A stretch of 20,361 nucleotides of DNA from a virus, in IMG/VR virus record IMGVR_UViG_3300025137_000401, positions 1-20,361 of that record, one strand, 5' to 3'. The notes below the pieces were generated by a model. That model did no database searches and was not told the DNA's origin. It was given only the letters and a program-made list of their open reading frames with translations. Position 1 is the stretch's first letter; every line of letters begins with the position of its first letter. The position numbers and the translations under genes are program-made. Of this stretch, positions 6,000-12,709 are shown one piece after another.

Positions 6000-6227
6000 A
6001 TGACTAAAAAGAAAAAGACCTACGAGACTGGTGATGATTACCTATTAGATGAAACACTAGAATTATTTGACGACAACATGAACGTGGAAGAATACATAGA
6101 TGATCCACAGTTTGACCCTAATGACTATGAATACTTACAGGAGGTACACGGAGATGGGATTCAATCCAAAGACTTACAATTTATTCCAACAGATAGATAT
6201 TTCAAACGCCTTAGAAAAGGTAAATAA
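6000..6227 (+). CDS. small acidic hypothetical protein, 75 aa
   Basis: A near-perfect AAGGAGG (5988-5994) precedes ATG 6000. After a basic MTKKKK start the protein is very acidic (LDETLELFDDNMNVEEYIDDPQFDPNDYEYLQ) and ends basic (RYFKRLRKGK). Such an acidic body resembles phage-encoded DNA mimics or inhibitors of nucleic-acid-binding proteins, but that is only a resemblance in composition. No family is recognised. It overlaps the next gene by 74 bases. Confidence 0.6.
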   Translation: MTKKKKTYETGDDYLLDETLELFDDNMNVEEYIDDPQFDPNDYEYLQEVHGDGIQSKDLQFIPTDRYFKRLRKGK

Positions 6228-6480
6228 ATATATAGAAGAGATTGACTTAGACGAAGTCAAGGTTACAATACCATGCGACAATCCTTTCGCATTGAAGATG
6301 AGGATACACCGATATATAAAAGCATATCGTGAACAGATGTCCAACAAAGATGAGGTTGACCATCAGAAATATGACATGTTAGTTATCAATGCTGTAGATA
6401 AAGCAGTAGAAATTTCTAGTGTGCTAGATAAAATGGAGGACTTGATTATCAAGGACTCAAAAACAGGAGAGATAATATGA
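6154..6480 (+). CDS. hypothetical protein, 108 aa
   Basis: ATG 6154 has ACAGGAGG (6137-6144) upstream. An in-frame ATG at 6100 lies without a site inside the previous gene, so 6154 is chosen. The product begins MGFNPKTYNLFQQID, is helical throughout, has a single Cys in TIPCDNPFALKMRI and ends EISSVLDKMEDLIIKDSKTGEII. The stop overlaps the next ATG (ATGA). Family unknown; probably a soluble helical protein. Confidence 0.6.
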   Translation: MGFNPKTYNLFQQIDISNALEKVNKYIEEIDLDEVKVTIPCDNPFALKMRIHRYIKAYREQMSNKDEVDHQKYDMLVINAVDKAVEISSVLDKMEDLIIKDSKTGEII

Positions 6481-6779
6481 CAACAGAAGAAACATACAGA
6501 CTAGAATTTGAGAAAGCAGTAGAGGAATTAAAACCTGCCATACTTGAGGCTAGTGCAAACTATAGTACGGACGTATTAGTATCTGCAATGGTGGAGGTAG
6601 GTATGAGATTATCTTTTCTAAAGTACGGCACTATGGGGATGGTAAGTTTACTTGCGGATATACTACACACAACAGCCACGTCAGGTGCTATGATTGAAGA
6701 GATGCAGAAGGCTGCGAAAAAATCTGACAGTGATATAATGAATGCTTTCGCACAACTAGGTGAGGAGACCAAACACTAA
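6477..6779 (+). CDS. hypothetical helical protein, 100 aa
   Basis: Linked to its neighbours by ATGA (6477-6480) in front and TAATG (6777-6781) behind. The protein is Ala-, Glu- and Met-rich and helical. A mildly hydrophobic middle (VLVSAMVEVGMRLSFLKYGTMGMVSLLADIL) is too interrupted by charges for a clear membrane span. No family is recognised. It sits just before the nuclease and recombination genes. Confidence 0.6.
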   Translation: MTTEETYRLEFEKAVEELKPAILEASANYSTDVLVSAMVEVGMRLSFLKYGTMGMVSLLADILHTTATSGAMIEEMQKAAKKSDSDIMNAFAQLGEETKH

Positions 6780-7018
6780 TGACAAAAGAAAAAGAAGATA
6801 CACTAGAGATACCCACAGAATTACTTGAGTCTGACCCACTAGAGTTAGCAGAGAATGAGAAGGGTATCCAAACTATTGTGGCTTACTTACAGGCTACAAG
6901 AGAGAACGTAAGATCAGCAGAGGCAAGTGGTAAACGAATTAGTAAGGCGACTGCGACAAAGACAGCGCCCAAAAAGTTTGACAAGAACCCACTTGAGATG
7001 TTAATATCAGAAACATAG
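6779..7018 (+). CDS. hypothetical protein, 79 aa
   Basis: Starts within the previous stop (TAATG) and ends in TAG, which forms part of the TAGGAG ribosome site of the nuclease gene. The N-terminal half is acidic (EDTLEIPTELLESDPLELAENE); the C-terminal half is basic (GKRISKATATKTAPKKFDKNPLEMLI). The polarised charge resembles small adaptor or scaffold-like proteins. Function unknown, but immediate linkage to the nuclease gene hints at a DNA-related role. Confidence 0.55.
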   Translation: MTKEKEDTLEIPTELLESDPLELAENEKGIQTIVAYLQATRENVRSAEASGKRISKATATKTAPKKFDKNPLEMLISET

Positions 7019-7028
7019 GAGAATATAA

Positions 7029-7988
7029 ATGAGTGAGTTACCAGAAAGACTAAGGAAGTTTGTGTGGAACGACAGAGGTGCCCCCGTCCAGAAGGTATGG
7101 GATACATCTAGTCTAAGTTCTTTCCTTGCTTGTCCAAGATATTATGATTGGTCAGTACTAAATGGGTGGCGACATGCTAGTTATGGTACGGCTACAGGTT
7201 TTGGATCAGCAGTACACGAAGGCTTTGAGCAGATGGAGATTGGTAAGTTCGAGGGTAAATCTAAAGAAGAATCCTTAGCTATGGCAATCAAGTATGTCCT
7301 CGAAAATTTTGGCGAAGAACTAAATATGTCTGACGATAAGGCAAGAGGATTAGAATCTGCCTTACGTGCTATCGTATGGAGAGCCGAAGAATATTGGGAC
7401 GACAACTTGAAGTTAGCTACCATGCCTGACGGAACACCTGCCCTTGAGCAGAGATTCGAAGTACCTATTGGAAACAATGGGCATAGGTTTAGTGGTAGGA
7501 TAGATAAGATTGTTACCATAGATGACAGGTTATATATTGTAGATTTTAAAACTACTAAGACATCTTTGTCTGACTATTACTTCAAAGGATTCATGCCAAA
7601 CAATCAGATCTTTGCATACATATGGGCATGTCGAGAGGTACTTAAGTTACCTGTTGATGGTGCAATCATTGATGGAGTACAGACAGGTGTGAACTTTACT
7701 AGGTTTGCAAGGCAAGTATTCAATGTACACAAAGACTTACTTGATGAATGGTATGATGATACGATACATCATCTTGAGATATCAGATGTATATGCTAACT
7801 CAGGGTACTACCCCGCAGATTTTACAGCGTGTAATAACTATGGTGGGTGTAAGTTTAGAGAGACATGCTCTCACTCAGGTACTCAAAGAGAGATGTTCTT
7901 TAAAGAAGATTTCAAACAGCAGTTACATGCAGACTTAGAAGAGACTAAGCCAATGACACTAGAGGTCATAGATGGGGGCGGTAAATGA
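7029..7988 (+). CDS. Cas4/RecB-like PD-(D/E)XK nuclease with Fe-S cluster
   Basis: A 319-residue protein of the Cas4/AddB-type exonuclease family. SSLSSFLACPRYYDW (27-41) is the typical N-terminal motif with the first cluster Cys (C35). Catalytic residues are H63 (AVHEGFE), the D159 of GRID, and D172 and K174 of VDFKTTKT; Q193 (NNQIFAY) is the usual downstream Gln. C268, C274 and C280 (CNNYGGCKFRETC) complete a four-Cys set for a 4Fe-4S cluster. It should degrade or resect DNA ends, supplying nucleotides from host DNA or single strands for recombination. TAGGAG (7016-7021) precedes the ATG. It is followed by glutaredoxin (ATGA overlap) and the Sak4-like ATPase. Confidence 0.85.
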   Translation: MSELPERLRKFVWNDRGAPVQKVWDTSSLSSFLACPRYYDWSVLNGWRHASYGTATGFGSAVHEGFEQMEIGKFEGKSKEESLAMAIKYVLENFGEELNMSDDKARGLESALRAIVWRAEEYWDDNLKLATMPDGTPALEQRFEVPIGNNGHRFSGRIDKIVTIDDRLYIVDFKTTKTSLSDYYFKGFMPNNQIFAYIWACREVLKLPVDGAIIDGVQTGVNFTRFARQVFNVHKDLLDEWYDDTIHHLEISDVYANSGYYPADFTACNNYGGCKFRETCSHSGTQREMFFKEDFKQQLHADLEETKPMTLEVIDGGGK

Positions 7989-8221
7989 AAAAAGTTATAG
8001 AGATATACTCAAAAGAAAACTGCGTTTACTGCACCAAGGCTAAGGCTTTACTAAAAGAACATGACCCTATGGTGCTCATGTTAGACAGGGATTTTAATAG
8101 AGAAGAGTTCTTTAAAATATTTCCTGATGCAAAATCTTTTCCTCAAATAATTATAAGCGGCAAACATATTGGCGGATATAATGAGGCGGAAAAATATTTG
8201 CTTGACAATTCTATAAATTAA
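7985..8221 (+). CDS. glutaredoxin
   Basis: A 78-residue thioredoxin-fold protein with the redox motif CVYC at residues 13-16, the cis-Pro loop SFPQIII and the GG of HIGGYNE that contacts glutathione. It would recycle the active-site disulfide of the class Ia ribonucleotide reductase encoded at 14029-16761. Phage glutaredoxins usually travel with nrdAB. The start overlaps the nuclease stop (ATGA). Size and motifs are complete and normal for phage glutaredoxins. Its last codons contain the -35 box of the next promoter. Confidence 0.92.
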   Translation: MKKVIEIYSKENCVYCTKAKALLKEHDPMVLMLDRDFNREEFFKIFPDAKSFPQIIISGKHIGGYNEAEKYLLDNSIN

Positions 8222-8229
8222 TATATACT
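8202..8229 (+). promoter_or_regulatory. sigma70-like promoter for the recombination/replication genes
   Basis: Perfect TTGACA (8202-8207), a 16-bp A/T-rich spacer, then TATACT (8224-8229). Transcription would start near 8236, just before TAGGAG (8240-8245) and the Sak4-like gene ATG at 8253. The -35 lies inside the end of the glutaredoxin gene. Confidence 0.7.
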
Positions 8230-8252
8230 TACAACTTAAATAGGAGACCGTA

Positions 8253-9056
8253 ATGGCAAACATAAGTCAACATAAATCAACAAGTGTTACCAAGCTACTA
8301 CTCGTAGGAGATAGTGGTAGTGGTAAGACATCTGCTCTAGCGAGTTTAGCTAACGCAGGTAAAAAACTACGCATCTTAGATTACGATGATGGTCTAGATA
8401 TTCTATCCGAATACCTAACACCAGAGGCTGTATCAAGAGTGTCGTATGTTACACTAAGAGATTCACTAGGACACGCTAATGCGTTTAGAAAAGGGGCACA
8501 ACTATTGTCCACTTGGAAAGACGGAGAAGAGAACTTTGGTTCTGTGAAAGAATGGGGAGACGATACTGTTTTAGTTATCGATTCCCTTACACTAATGGGC
8601 GAGGCAGCATTGAGAGGTGCTCTCGTCTTTAACAACAAGAAACCTACCGAGCAACCTACTCAACCTGAGTGGGGTACTGCGGCTAGAGATGTACAGAATA
8701 TTCTTCAATACATTACAGGAGACGAGGTGAAATGTAACGTGGTAGTTACTTCACATATTCAATACATGGAAGGTGAGTTGGGAATTGCGAAAGCATATCC
8801 TACTTCCGTAGGTTCAAAGCTATCTACAAAAATAGGTAGATACTTTAACTGTGTATGTCGCATAGATAGTAAGACAACAAGCAAAGGCAATGAACGTTCT
8901 CTGAGAACAGTATCTGATAACAAGATGGATCTCAAAGTAACTGCGCCTAGCTTGATTGAATCGAACATGGAACTAGACTTGAACAAGTTGTTTACTTCCA
9001 TACAATCTAACGCGAAAAGCAAACTTGAAACAAGCAAACCGAAAGGAGACAAATAA
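8253..9056 (+). CDS. Sak4-like RecA-family ATPase (AAA_24)
   Basis: Walker A GDSGSGKT at 19-26, followed by LRILDYDDGLDIL (39-51), the pattern of phage Sak4/AAA_24 single-strand annealing or RecA-core proteins. Walker B is VLVIDS (106-111). VVVTSHIQ (163-170) is the sensor strand. At 267 residues it is a bare RecA core without other domains. Such proteins load on single-stranded DNA and promote recombination-dependent replication, usually with a partner ssDNA-binding protein, here probably encoded next (TAATG overlap at 9054-9058). It has its own promoter and a good ribosome site. A DnaB-like helicase is less likely because of the small size and missing N-terminal domain. Confidence 0.8.
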   Translation: MANISQHKSTSVTKLLLVGDSGSGKTSALASLANAGKKLRILDYDDGLDILSEYLTPEAVSRVSYVTLRDSLGHANAFRKGAQLLSTWKDGEENFGSVKEWGDDTVLVIDSLTLMGEAALRGALVFNNKKPTEQPTQPEWGTAARDVQNILQYITGDEVKCNVVVTSHIQYMEGELGIAKAYPTSVGSKLSTKIGRYFNCVCRIDSKTTSKGNERSLRTVSDNKMDLKVTAPSLIESNMELDLNKLFTSIQSNAKSKLETSKPKGDK

Positions 9057-9499
9057 TGTCAAACGTTGCTGACTTCCTAACCATGACACCACAGGATACA
9101 CCTGATACAGTTGTATTACCCGAGGGTAGTTATGACTTCACTATCACTAGCTATAGAGCTGATGTGGTAGGTGAAAACCAGACACCACTTGTCAAAGTGA
9201 ATGTCAAAGCCACAGGTATTTTGGAATCTGATTTAACAGATGCCGATCTGCCTAACGCAGAGCCCACACGTATGGAGTTTTGGGCTACTCCAAATGCACT
9301 GAAGGTAAAGAATCCTGCGACAGGATTAAAATCTTTCCTCACATCAGGGATTGATTTGGGTCATGTAGATGACTTACCTTATGGTGAATTGCTAGAGATG
9401 GCAATAGGCAAATCCTTTAAAGGAGTTGTCAAACATGAGATGGTAGGTAAGAATAAAGATATCTTACAAGCCTCAGTAAAAAGAATACTGAGTAACTAA
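9056..9499 (+). CDS. putative phage ssDNA-binding protein
   Basis: A 147-residue protein starting in the stop of the Sak4-like gene, behind AAAGGAG (9042-9048). The body alternates short strands and turns: EGSYDFTITSYRADVV, PLVKVNVKATGIL, RMEFWATPNALKV and a C-terminal IGKSFKGVVKHEMVGKNKDILQASVKRIL. This resembles small OB-fold-like phage proteins found beside Sak4/AAA_24 ATPases (DUF669-like in style). It lacks the acidic tip of host SSB. Position and pattern support ssDNA binding in recombination or replication; no catalytic motif is seen. The exact family is not certain. Confidence 0.55.
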   Translation: MSNVADFLTMTPQDTPDTVVLPEGSYDFTITSYRADVVGENQTPLVKVNVKATGILESDLTDADLPNAEPTRMEFWATPNALKVKNPATGLKSFLTSGIDLGHVDDLPYGELLEMAIGKSFKGVVKHEMVGKNKDILQASVKRILSN

Positions 9500-9501
9500 C
9501 C

Positions 9502-10605
9502 ATGTCACAGCACGCAGTTCTTAAACCAGTTCCGTCTCAGAAACCAAAGAATGGTCTGCAATGTAAAATTGCTTTCGTCTTTGACTTCCCTACGAATGAT
9601 GAAGCCAGACTAGGCAAAATTATGACAGGTTCTGCTGGTCGAATGTTCAATCAGCTAGTCGAGATATTAGACATAGGTGTGGAGAACTGCTTGCTAACAT
9701 ACGCAATCTCAACCAAGCCTGCTCAAGAAAACCCAGCACATTTCTTTCACAACCGCGCAGATTATAAAGCGCAGTGTAAGACGACAGACTGGCGTAGTAA
9801 ATATTCTGTGAGTGGGTTTGGATATCTTAAAGAAGATAAAGAATCTGACGTAGAGAGATTGGCAAACGAGCTTAATGCTGCGCAACCTAATATCATTATT
9901 GCTATGGGTAGCTTAGCGTTATGGGCGCTGACAGGACTAGACAAAGTAGGTACTTACAGGGGAACCATATTGAATGCAACAACTCTAAGTGAGAGCATCA
10001 AAGTACTTCCTACGTATAGTCCTAGTGCCGTAGTTAGAAACTATGACTTCAGACCTATAGTACTTGCGGATATAAAGAAAGCAATACTAGAATCTGAATC
10101 AAAAGAAATAAAAATAATAGAAAGAGAGTTATGGATTGAACCAACTATCGAAGATCTTCAAAAGTTTGAAGACAAATTTATACAAAGGGGGAACAGTGAT
10201 GTACCTCTTAGCTTTGACATCGAGACCGCTTCAGGTGACATTACTTGCATTGGCTTTGCTCCTAGTGATAGGGTTGCTCTTGTAATACCTTTCAGAGATG
10301 AGAGACAAAAGCTTAGAAACTATTGGACTGCTTACGGAGACGAACTCAAAGCGTGGGATTGGATTAAGAAAATACTAGAGGACGATAAGATAACTAAGGT
10401 AGCACAGAATCAAACGTATGATGTCTCGTGGTTACAATATAAAAAGGGAATACGTGTGGCAGGTGTGGTACATGATACCATGCACGCACAACATTCCCTT
10501 CAGCCTGAGCAACAAAAAGGACTGGGGTATTTAGGCTCCATCTATACTAACGAGGGTGCTTGGAAAACTATGGCTAAGTTTTCAAAGAGTACTAGGAAAG
10601 AATGA
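9502..10605 (+). CDS. UDG-like domain fused to the first part of a DNA polymerase I exonuclease domain
   Basis: Residues ~20-195 follow the uracil-DNA glycosylase (family 4/5-like) pattern: a GKIMTGSAGRMFNQLVEIL block (38-56), NIIIAMGSLALWALTG (130-145) and LPTYSPSAVVR (169-179), where active enzymes have a His-Pro-Ser motif. The usual GE-x-PG loop is replaced by VFDFP, so glycosylase activity is doubtful. Residues ~233-350 are the start of a DEDDy proofreading domain: Exo I FDIET (238-242), Exo II NQTYD (303-307), then HDTMHAQHSL and LGYLGSIYT. Exo III is absent: the chain stops at residue 367 and the missing motif begins the gene at 11165. Only a weak ribosome site precedes ATG 9502. The two gene products probably assemble into one proofreading polymerase. 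Confidence 0.75.
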   Translation: MSQHAVLKPVPSQKPKNGLQCKIAFVFDFPTNDEARLGKIMTGSAGRMFNQLVEILDIGVENCLLTYAISTKPAQENPAHFFHNRADYKAQCKTTDWRSKYSVSGFGYLKEDKESDVERLANELNAAQPNIIIAMGSLALWALTGLDKVGTYRGTILNATTLSESIKVLPTYSPSAVVRNYDFRPIVLADIKKAILESESKEIKIIERELWIEPTIEDLQKFEDKFIQRGNSDVPLSFDIETASGDITCIGFAPSDRVALVIPFRDERQKLRNYWTAYGDELKAWDWIKKILEDDKITKVAQNQTYDVSWLQYKKGIRVAGVVHDTMHAQHSLQPEQQKGLGYLGSIYTNEGAWKTMAKFSKSTRKE

Positions 10606-10614
10606 TTAATATAA

Positions 10615-10899
10615 ATGAAACGAGCTCCATACTTTTCGGAGTTACATATACCACATGAACTGGTAACTATTGAAAAGGAAGTGCGGCTGTGGAGGGCTGT
10701 TATAGATCAAGCTTTGATAGATTTTATGACTGATAATATTGCAAGAGAATTTCAAGCAAACAAAGAGAAGGCAAAGATTTGGTTGCGTGGTAAGTCAGAA
10801 GACTTTAGTGTCGTCTGTGAGTACGCAGAACTAAATGCCAAAGAAGTGAGGGACGAGATATATAAAATAGTAGGAGGAGAGAATGAGCTCTACAGATAA
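10615..10899 (+). CDS. small phage protein inserted between polymerase parts, 94 aa
   Basis: A soluble helical protein with the pattern VRLWRAVIDQALIDF (23-37), AKIWLRGKSEDFSVVCEYAEL (53-73) and VRDEIYKIV. Small proteins of this style recur in phage genomes and look like compact helical DNA-binding or regulatory proteins, but I know of no assigned function. The ribosome site before ATG 10615 is weak (GGAAAG, far upstream). It starts nine bases after the first polymerase part and overlaps the DUF3310 gene by 17 bases. It has no endonuclease motif (no HNH, GIY-YIG or LAGLIDADG), so it does not explain the split as a homing insertion. Confidence 0.6.
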   Translation: MKRAPYFSELHIPHELVTIEKEVRLWRAVIDQALIDFMTDNIAREFQANKEKAKIWLRGKSEDFSVVCEYAELNAKEVRDEIYKIVGGENELYR

Positions 10900-11143
10900 A
10901 TACACAAGAGACAAATACAAATACGATAACTATAAATACACTAGCTTAGACAAGCAGATTGGTGGTGAGCATTATAAAAATTTTGTAATACAACCTGCAC
11001 AGTTTACTAATCAAAACAGATTACCTTTTGCTGAAGGCAATGCCATCAAGTATATATGTAGGCATAACCTTAAGGGAGGCAAGCAAGACTTAGAAAAAGC
11101 TAAACACTATATCGATATGATAATAGAACGTGACTATCAATAA
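10883..11143 (+). CDS. DUF3310 family protein
   Basis: Residues 25-85 match the DUF3310 pattern of phage proteins: QIGGEHYKNFVIQPAQF, then LPFAEGNAIKYICRHNLKGGKQDLEKAKHYIDMII. Members are widespread in T7-like and other phages and are sometimes labelled nucleotide kinase, without a proven reaction. The first ~20 residues are a polar Tyr/Lys/Asp repeat (DKYTRDKYKYDNYKY) that is probably disordered. AGGAGGAG lies just before ATG 10883. It sits between the two polymerase parts, in keeping with a role near replication or nucleotide supply. Confidence 0.8.
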   Translation: MSSTDKYTRDKYKYDNYKYTSLDKQIGGEHYKNFVIQPAQFTNQNRLPFAEGNAIKYICRHNLKGGKQDLEKAKHYIDMIIERDYQ

Positions 11144-11164
11144 TTAACATGGGAGACAAAAGCA

Positions 11165-12709
11165 ATGGCGAGGATAATCAAGAACGTAGATATACAAAAT
11201 ATTGAACTCGATTCTGAACAAACTCTTTGGACGTATTGTGCATTAGACTGCGCCGTTACTCTAGAGATTTGGCAGAAGATTAAAAAAGAACTAGACGAAG
11301 AAACCACCAAGACATATCAGTTTGAATTAGATAGTCTCAAGCCTGCGATGGCTATGATGCTACGAGGATTGCGTGTGGACAATGATAAGGTTGTGAAAAT
11401 GCGTGCCCCTCTCAAAGACAAGAGGCTCAAGCTAGAGCGCATGCTTAATCTATTTGCCAATGCGGTGACAGGTAAGGATCTAAATCATGCTTCGCCAAAA
11501 CAGTTGATGGATTTATTCTATACACAACTGAACCTACCTCCCGTTATTGCATACAAAAAAGGTAAGCAAAAAGTTTCTACAGATAGAGAAGCACTAGAAC
11601 ATTTACGTTCAGAGTATCCTAGGGCAAGACCTTTCTGTAATACTATCATGGCACTACGTGACATTGATAAACAACTTAACGTATTAGAAACTACTAGGGA
11701 TAACGACAACAGGATACGTTGTTCTTATAATGTAGCAGGCACTGAGACAGGCAGATGGTCATCATCAGAATCTCCTTGGGGTACAGGTACTAACTTACAA
11801 AACATTACGAAAGACTTGCGTGCAATCTTCGTACCTGATCCAGGTATGACTATGTTCTACGCTGACCTTGAACAGGCTGAGTCTCGTGTGGTTGCATACC
11901 TTACAGGTGATGAAGGTTACATCAATGCATGTGAGAGTGGTGACCTACATACTACAGTTGTTAAAATGGTATGGCCCAATATGGGTTGGAGTGGGGACGC
12001 GAAACAAGAGCGTGCTCTAGCCGACAAACCTTTCTACTTACACTATACCTTCAGAGATATATGTAAGCGAGCAGGTCATGGTACTAACTATGGATTGTCT
12101 GCTACCTCATTAGGTAGGCATTTAAAGATTAAGATATCACATGCCACAAGATTTCAATTACTATACTACGGAGGTGTGATACCTGTTGACTCAGTTGCTC
12201 GTTGGCATAAGCAAGATCCGCGTGGTGGCTTTGATGAGTTAGCTTCTTATGGTGTAGAGTTTGGCGATAAGATGAAGTATTTACGTATTCAAGGGGCATT
12301 CCCTGGGATACAGACATGGCACAGTGATGTGCTTAAACAGTTAGAAAAGGAGGGGGCACTGACAACACCACTAGGTAGACGCAGACAATTTTGGGGAAGA
12401 CTCAATGATGCATCTACGTTGCGTGAAGCCATTGCCTATGTACCCCAGTCTACTATCGGAGACCTATTAAACATGGGACTCTATCGTGTGTGGAGAGAAC
12501 TCGAAGGTAGAGGGGTACAGGTTCTTGGGCAAGTTCACGATGCTATCTTAGGTCAAGTGCCTACTGATAGGGTTGATGAACTTATGCCCGAGGTCATAAA
12601 TTGTATGACTAATTCTATTAAGATGGGAGACCGTGAATTAATTATTCCTTCTGTTGCTGAGGTAGGTAACACATGGAAGGATCTAAAAGTATGGGAGAAA
12701 CATGACTAG
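11165..12709 (+). CDS. polA: DNA polymerase I, Exo III motif plus polymerase domain
   Basis: The chain opens with LWTYCALDCAVTLEIW (21-36), whose YCALD is the Exo III (Y-x3-D) motif missing from the gene at 9502. The family A palm and fingers follow: motif A YADLEQAESRVVAYL (232-246, catalytic D234), motif B RDICKRAGHGTNYG (297-310) and motif C QVHDAILG (456-463, catalytic D459). ETGRWSSSESP (194-204) and LQNI (211-214) are the usual template-grip blocks. Two departures are seen: His305 sits where E. coli Pol I has Phe762, and motif C is HDA instead of HDE. The start is supported by GGGAGA about ten bases upstream. It overlaps the helicase gene by eight bases. It should replicate the phage genome together with the product at 9502. 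Confidence 0.9.
   Translation: MARIIKNVDIQNIELDSEQTLWTYCALDCAVTLEIWQKIKKELDEETTKTYQFELDSLKPAMAMMLRGLRVDNDKVVKMRAPLKDKRLKLERMLNLFANAVTGKDLNHASPKQLMDLFYTQLNLPPVIAYKKGKQKVSTDREALEHLRSEYPRARPFCNTIMALRDIDKQLNVLETTRDNDNRIRCSYNVAGTETGRWSSSESPWGTGTNLQNITKDLRAIFVPDPGMTMFYADLEQAESRVVAYLTGDEGYINACESGDLHTTVVKMVWPNMGWSGDAKQERALADKPFYLHYTFRDICKRAGHGTNYGLSATSLGRHLKIKISHATRFQLLYYGGVIPVDSVARWHKQDPRGGFDELASYGVEFGDKMKYLRIQGAFPGIQTWHSDVLKQLEKEGALTTPLGRRRQFWGRLNDASTLREAIAYVPQSTIGDLLNMGLYRVWRELEGRGVQVLGQVHDAILGQVPTDRVDELMPEVINCMTNSIKMGDRELIIPSVAEVGNTWKDLKVWEKHD

Noticed and set aside
8253-9056. DnaB-type helicase assignment for the P-loop ATPase
   Set aside because: The protein is only a RecA core of 267 residues with the AAA_24/Sak4 pattern and an adjacent ssDNA-binding candidate; a separate helicase gene lies at 12702.
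10615-10899. DnaJ-type central domain, reported in the polymerase of some marine podoviruses
   Set aside because: The protein has no CxxCxGxG zinc motifs and only one Cys, so it is not a DnaJ central domain.
10606-11164. Group I intron or intein interrupting the polymerase gene
   Set aside because: The interval is almost entirely two well-formed genes, with only 9 and 21 bases of spare sequence, too little for an intron core. Both polymerase parts have their own start and stop, and no endonuclease or splicing motif is visible.
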